Below are positions 60,776-64,000 of a stretch of 64,000 nt of DNA, piece by piece. A program made the translations under genes and the position numbers. The notes below the pieces were generated by a model that saw only the letters and a program-made list of their open reading frames with translations, made no database searches and was not told where the DNA came from. The stretch comes from Streptomyces longisporoflavus (lineage in GTDB: Bacteria; Actinomycetota; Actinomycetes; Streptomycetales; Streptomycetaceae). The stretch lies in assembly GCF_014649775.1 (NCBI RefSeq), contig NZ_BMTR01000006.1, positions 62,001-126,000 on the forward strand. The letters are read 5' to 3'. Within the stretch, counting starts at the first letter, position 1; every line of letters starts with the position of its first letter.

Positions 60776-62818
60776 ATGTCCGCATTCCCCCGATCCCCCC
60801 GCTCCGGCCCCTCCAGACCGGAAATCAGCCGCCGCAACCTCCTTGCCCTGGGGGCCGGAGCCGCGCTGGCCCCCGTCATCGTGGCGCTCGACCCCGCAGG
60901 TCACAGCGCCTACGCCGCCCCCGCGGCGACCGAGTACGAACAGCGTTTCCTCGACCTCTATGCGAAGATCACCGATTCCGCGAACGGCTATTTCTCGCCG
61001 GACGGAATTCCCTACCACTCGGTCGAGACCCTCATTGTCGAAGCCCCCGACCACGGGCACGAGACGACATCCGAGGCATACAGCTATCTGCTCTGGCTGC
61101 AAGCCATGTACGGCAAGGTCAGCGGCGATTGGACGCGTTTCAACGCGGCCTGGGAAACCATGGAGAAATTCATGATCCCGTCCCATGCCGACCAGCCGAC
61201 GAACAGTTTCTACAATGCGGCGAAACCAGCCACCTACGCCCCCGAACACGACCAGCCGTCCCAGTACCCCGCCCGCCTCGACCCCGCGGTGCGGACCGGC
61301 GCCGACCCGATCGCCGCCGAGCTGAAGAGCGCGTACGGCACCGACGACATCTACGGCATGCACTGGCTCCAGGACGTCGACAACACCTACGGCTACGGCG
61401 GCGACACCGCGGGCCCCGTCTACATCAACACCTTCCAGCGGGGTTCGCAGGAGTCGGTCTGGGAGACCGTCCCGCACCCCACCCGCGACGAGTTCGAGCA
61501 CGGCGGCGCGAACGGCTACCTCGACCTGTTCACCGGCGACGCCTCCTACGCCAAGCAGTGGAAGTACACCAACGCCCCGGACGCCGACGCCCGCGCCGTA
61601 CAGGCCGCCTACTGGGCCCACGTATGGGCATCGGCCCAGGGCAAGCAGGCCGACGTGGCGGCGACGGTCGCCAAGGCGGCCAAGATGGGCGACTATCTGC
61701 GCTACGCCCTGTTCGACAAGTACTTCAAGACCATCGGCGACTGCACCGACCCCGCAGGCTGCACGCCGGGCAGCGGCAAGAACAGCTCGCACTACCTGCT
61801 GTCCTGGTACTACGCCTGGGGCGGCGCCACCGACACATCCGCGGGCTGGGCCTGGCGCATCGGATCGAGCCACAACCACGGCGGCTACCAGAACCCCCTG
61901 GCCGCCTACGCCCTCAGCGCCTACGCCCCGCTCGCCCCCAAGTCGGCCACCGGCAAGGCCGACTGGACCAAGAGCCTCACCCGGCAGATCGAGTTCTACC
62001 GCTGGCTGCAGTCCGCCGAGGGCGCCATCGCGGGCGGCGCCACCAACAGCTGGCAGGGCCGCTACGCGAAGCCCCCGGCCGGCACCCCCACCTTCTACGG
62101 CATGGCCTACGACGAGAAACCCGTCTACCACGACCCGCCGTCCAACCAGTGGTTCGGCTTCCAGGCCTGGTCGATGGAGCGCGTCGCCGAGTACCTCCAC
62201 GAGACCGACGACCCCGCCGCGAAGACCGTCATGGACAAGTGGGTGGAGTGGGCGCTCTCCGAGACGAAGATCGCCGCCGACGGCACCTACAGCTTCCCCT
62301 CGACGCTGAAGTGGTCCGGTCAGCCCGACACCTGGAACCCGTCAAGTCCCGGCGCCAACACGGGACTTCACGTCTCCGTCGTCGACCGCACCAATGACGT
62401 GGGCGTGGCCGGCGCCTACGCCAAGACCCTCACGTACTACGCCGCCGCCACCGGCCACACCGAGGCCGCCACCACGGCCAAGGCACTCCTCGACGGCATG
62501 TGGCAGCACCACCGGGACCCCCTGGGCATCGCCGTGCCCGAGACCCGCGCCGACTACAACCGGTTCGACGGCGCGGTGTACGTACCGGACGGCTGGAGCG
62601 GCACCATGCCGAACGGCGACACCGTCGACTCCGGATCCGACTTCACCTCCATCCGCTCCTTCTACCGCGACGACCCCGACTGGCCCAAGGTCGAGGCCTA
62701 TCTCGCCGGGGGAGCGGCGCCGCAGTTCACCTATCACCGATTCTGGGCGCAGGTCGACATCGCGCTCGCCATGGGGGCGTACGCGGAGCTCCTCGAACCG
62801 GGGCCGGGGTCGCGGTGA
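60776..62818 (+). CDS. Secreted GH48 cellobiohydrolase, single catalytic domain
   Basis: A 680-residue processive cellulase acting from reducing ends. A twin-arginine signal ([20 protein letters not shown]) precedes the (alpha/alpha)6 barrel from about residue 53. Family 48 motifs: [20 protein letters not shown] then [17 protein letters not shown] (with the catalytic-acid Glu region), [15 protein letters not shown] and HNHGGYQNP. No CBM is attached, although many Streptomyces homologues have a CBM2. ATG at 60776 has AGGAGA ten bases upstream; the open frame further upstream is antisense to GH6. Its stop overlaps the GH74 start (GTGA). Confidence 0.93.
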   Translation: MSAFPRSPRSGPSRPEISRRNLLALGAGAALAPVIVALDPAGHSAYAAPAATEYEQRFLDLYAKITDSANGYFSPDGIPYHSVETLIVEAPDHGHETTSEAYSYLLWLQAMYGKVSGDWTRFNAAWETMEKFMIPSHADQPTNSFYNAAKPATYAPEHDQPSQYPARLDPAVRTGADPIAAELKSAYGTDDIYGMHWLQDVDNTYGYGGDTAGPVYINTFQRGSQESVWETVPHPTRDEFEHGGANGYLDLFTGDASYAKQWKYTNAPDADARAVQAAYWAHVWASAQGKQADVAATVAKAAKMGDYLRYALFDKYFKTIGDCTDPAGCTPGSGKNSSHYLLSWYYAWGGATDTSAGWAWRIGSSHNHGGYQNPLAAYALSAYAPLAPKSATGKADWTKSLTRQIEFYRWLQSAEGAIAGGATNSWQGRYAKPPAGTPTFYGMAYDEKPVYHDPPSNQWFGFQAWSMERVAEYLHETDDPAAKTVMDKWVEWALSETKIAADGTYSFPSTLKWSGQPDTWNPSSPGANTGLHVSVVDRTNDVGVAGAYAKTLTYYAAATGHTEAATTAKALLDGMWQHHRDPLGIAVPETRADYNRFDGAVYVPDGWSGTMPNGDTVDSGSDFTSIRSFYRDDPDWPKVEAYLAGGAAPQFTYHRFWAQVDIALAMGAYAELLEPGPGSR

Positions 62819-64000
62819 CCGCCCGGACGACGCGCGCCGGGAAACTGCTCGGTGCCCTGTGCCTGATACCGGGGCTGCTCCTGGCCGCCGCCCCCTCCTC
62901 CGGCGCCGACGACGTCAAGAAGGCGACCCGGGCCGCGTACACCTGGAAGAACGTCCGCGTGGACGGCGGCGGTTTCGTCCCCGGCATCGTCTTCAACCGC
63001 ACCGAGAAGAACCTCGCCTACGCCCGCACCGACATCGGCGGCGCCTACCGCTGGCAGGAGAAGTCCCGGTCCTGGACCCCGCTGCTCGACTCGGTGGGCT
63101 GGAACGACTGGGGCCACACCGGAGTCGTCAGCATCGCCTCCGACAGCGTCCAGCCGAACAAGGTCTACGCCGCCGTCGGCACGTACACCAATGACTGGGA
63201 CCCCGGAAAGGGTGCCGTCATGCGGTCGGCCGACCGGGGCAGGACCTGGAAGAAGGCCGACCTGCCCTTCAAGCTCGGCGGCAACATGCCGGGCCGGGGC
63301 ATGGGCGAACGCCTCGCCGTAGACCCGCACGACAACCGCGTGCTGTACCTGGGGGCGCCGAGCGGCCACGGCCTGTGGCGCTCCACCGACTCCGGGGCCA
63401 CCTGGTCGGAGGTGACCGCGTTCCCCAACCCCGGCAACTACCGGCAGGACCCCTCCGACCCGACCGGGTACGCCTCCGACAACCAGGGCATCGCCTGGGT
63501 CACCTTCGACGAGTCCACGGGCGCCTCCGGCTCGCGCACCAAGACCGTCTATGTGGGCGTCGCCGACAAGGAGAACGCCGTCTACCGCTCGACGGACGCG
63601 GGCGCCACCTGGTCACGCCTCGCCGGCCAGCCCACCGGACACCTCGCCCACAAGGGTGTGCTGGACGCGGAGAACGGCTACCTCTACCTCGCCTACAGCG
63701 ACAAGGGCGGCCCCTACGACGGCGGCAAGGGCCAGGTGTGGCGGTACGCGACCCGCACCGGGGAGTGGAAGAACATCAGCCCCGCCACCGACGCGGACAC
63801 CTACTACGGCTTCAGCGGGCTGAGCGTCGACCGGCAGCGTCCGGGCACCGTCATGGTCACCGGTTACAGCTCCTGGTTCCCGGACACCCAGATCTTCCGC
63901 TCCACCGACAGCGGCGGAAGCTGGACCGGCGCCTGGAGCTACGCCGCCTATCCCGAGCGCGCCAACCGCTACACCATGGACGTCTCGTCCGTGCCGTGGC
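62815..64000 (+). CDS. Secreted GH74 xyloglucanase (5' part; continues past window)
   Basis: The first 395 residues of a family 74 beta-propeller enzyme. A signal peptide ([20 protein letters not shown]) leads into [30 protein letters not shown] (catalytic Asp region) and repeated Asp-box-like blades such as [29 protein letters not shown] and [14 protein letters not shown]. It cleaves xyloglucan, which coats cellulose. GTG at 62815 overlaps the GH48 stop, so both are made from one CebR-controlled transcript. A C-terminal CBM may lie beyond the window. Confidence 0.9.
   Translation, partial: MTARTTRAGKLLGALCLIPGLLLAAAPSSGADDVKKATRAAYTWKNVRVDGGGFVPGIVFNRTEKNLAYARTDIGGAYRWQEKSRSWTPLLDSVGWNDWGHTGVVSIASDSVQPNKVYAAVGTYTNDWDPGKGAVMRSADRGRTWKKADLPFKLGGNMPGRGMGERLAVDPHDNRVLYLGAPSGHGLWRSTDSGATWSEVTAFPNPGNYRQDPSDPTGYASDNQGIAWVTFDESTGASGSRTKTVYVGVADKENAVYRSTDAGATWSRLAGQPTGHLAHKGVLDAENGYLYLAYSDKGGPYDGGKGQVWRYATRTGEWKNISPATDADTYYGFSGLSVDRQRPGTVMVTGYSSWFPDTQIFRSTDSGGSWTGAWSYAAYPERANRYTMDVSSVPW

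Overview
The window looks like a Streptomyces chromosome. It is very GC-rich, has many GTG starts and a TTG start, and its genes overlap by ATGA or GTGA. It carries twin-arginine secreted glycoside hydrolases, a DeoR/LacI/TetR/LysR regulator repertoire, a TerD-family protein and the GGGGCGCGGGGAAC-type intergenic repeat common in that genus. I saw no tRNA, rRNA, insertion sequence, CRISPR array or prophage. All identifications come from reading the sequence and recalling family motifs; no search was run.

Layout. 0-2.7 kb: TetR regulator, truncated MFS exporter, and an alpha/beta hydrolase with a haloalkane-dehalogenase-type Asp nucleophile. 3.1-6.9 kb: SHOCT protein, ABC ATPase and FtsX-like permease, translationally coupled. 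6.9-11 kb: RsbW-like ATPase, small hypothetical protein, Cds1-type cysteine desulfhydrase, SRPBCC protein, DeoR regulator. 11-16 kb: a membrane protein whose alpha/beta hydrolase halves flank a multi-TM insert, overlapping tail-to-tail with a beta-helix/AAA+ fusion. 16-25.7 kb: Rv1733c-like, MOSC, Pro/Gln-rich, TerD/TerA, HpnB-like glycosyltransferase, glutamate-racemase-like, O-antigen-ligase-like, Lnt and NUDIX proteins. 25.8-30.4 kb: a choline-to-betaine operon (aldehyde dehydrogenase, APC permease, GMC oxidoreductase). 30.6-34.2 kb: RlmG-like methyltransferase, SDR with divergent LysR, and an MFS gene with its middle deleted in frame.

34-64 kb is a plant-polysaccharide island. First is a GH43 exo-arabinofuranosidase. 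Next is a galactan locus: ABC importer, LacI regulator and alditol oxidase on the minus strand, divergent from GH42 beta-galactosidase and GH53 endo-galactanase. A spacer of unrelated genes follows (aminotransferase, ThuA, SDR/TetR pair, cyclophilin). Then come a frameshifted PL9 pectate lyase and an arabinan locus (secreted GH51, ABC importer, intracellular GH51, GH43 endo-arabinanase). Last is a cellulose/xyloglucan locus (GH6, GH48, GH74 running off the edge). Together the galactan and arabinan loci can strip and import the side chains of rhamnogalacturonan I, while the lyase that would attack the backbone appears broken. GH6 and GH48 are divergent around a perfect CebR-type operator.

The most interesting items are: the beta-helix/AAA+ fusion overlapping the split membrane hydrolase; a four-copy GTTCG-N6-CGAAC operator family in the arabinan promoter region with no adjacent regulator; two different LacI-like palindromes between the divergent galactan operons; a 12-mer shared by the GH6 and GH48 promoters plus a signal-peptide-only mini-ORF ahead of GH6; and two clear lesions (MFS deletion, pectate lyase frameshift).
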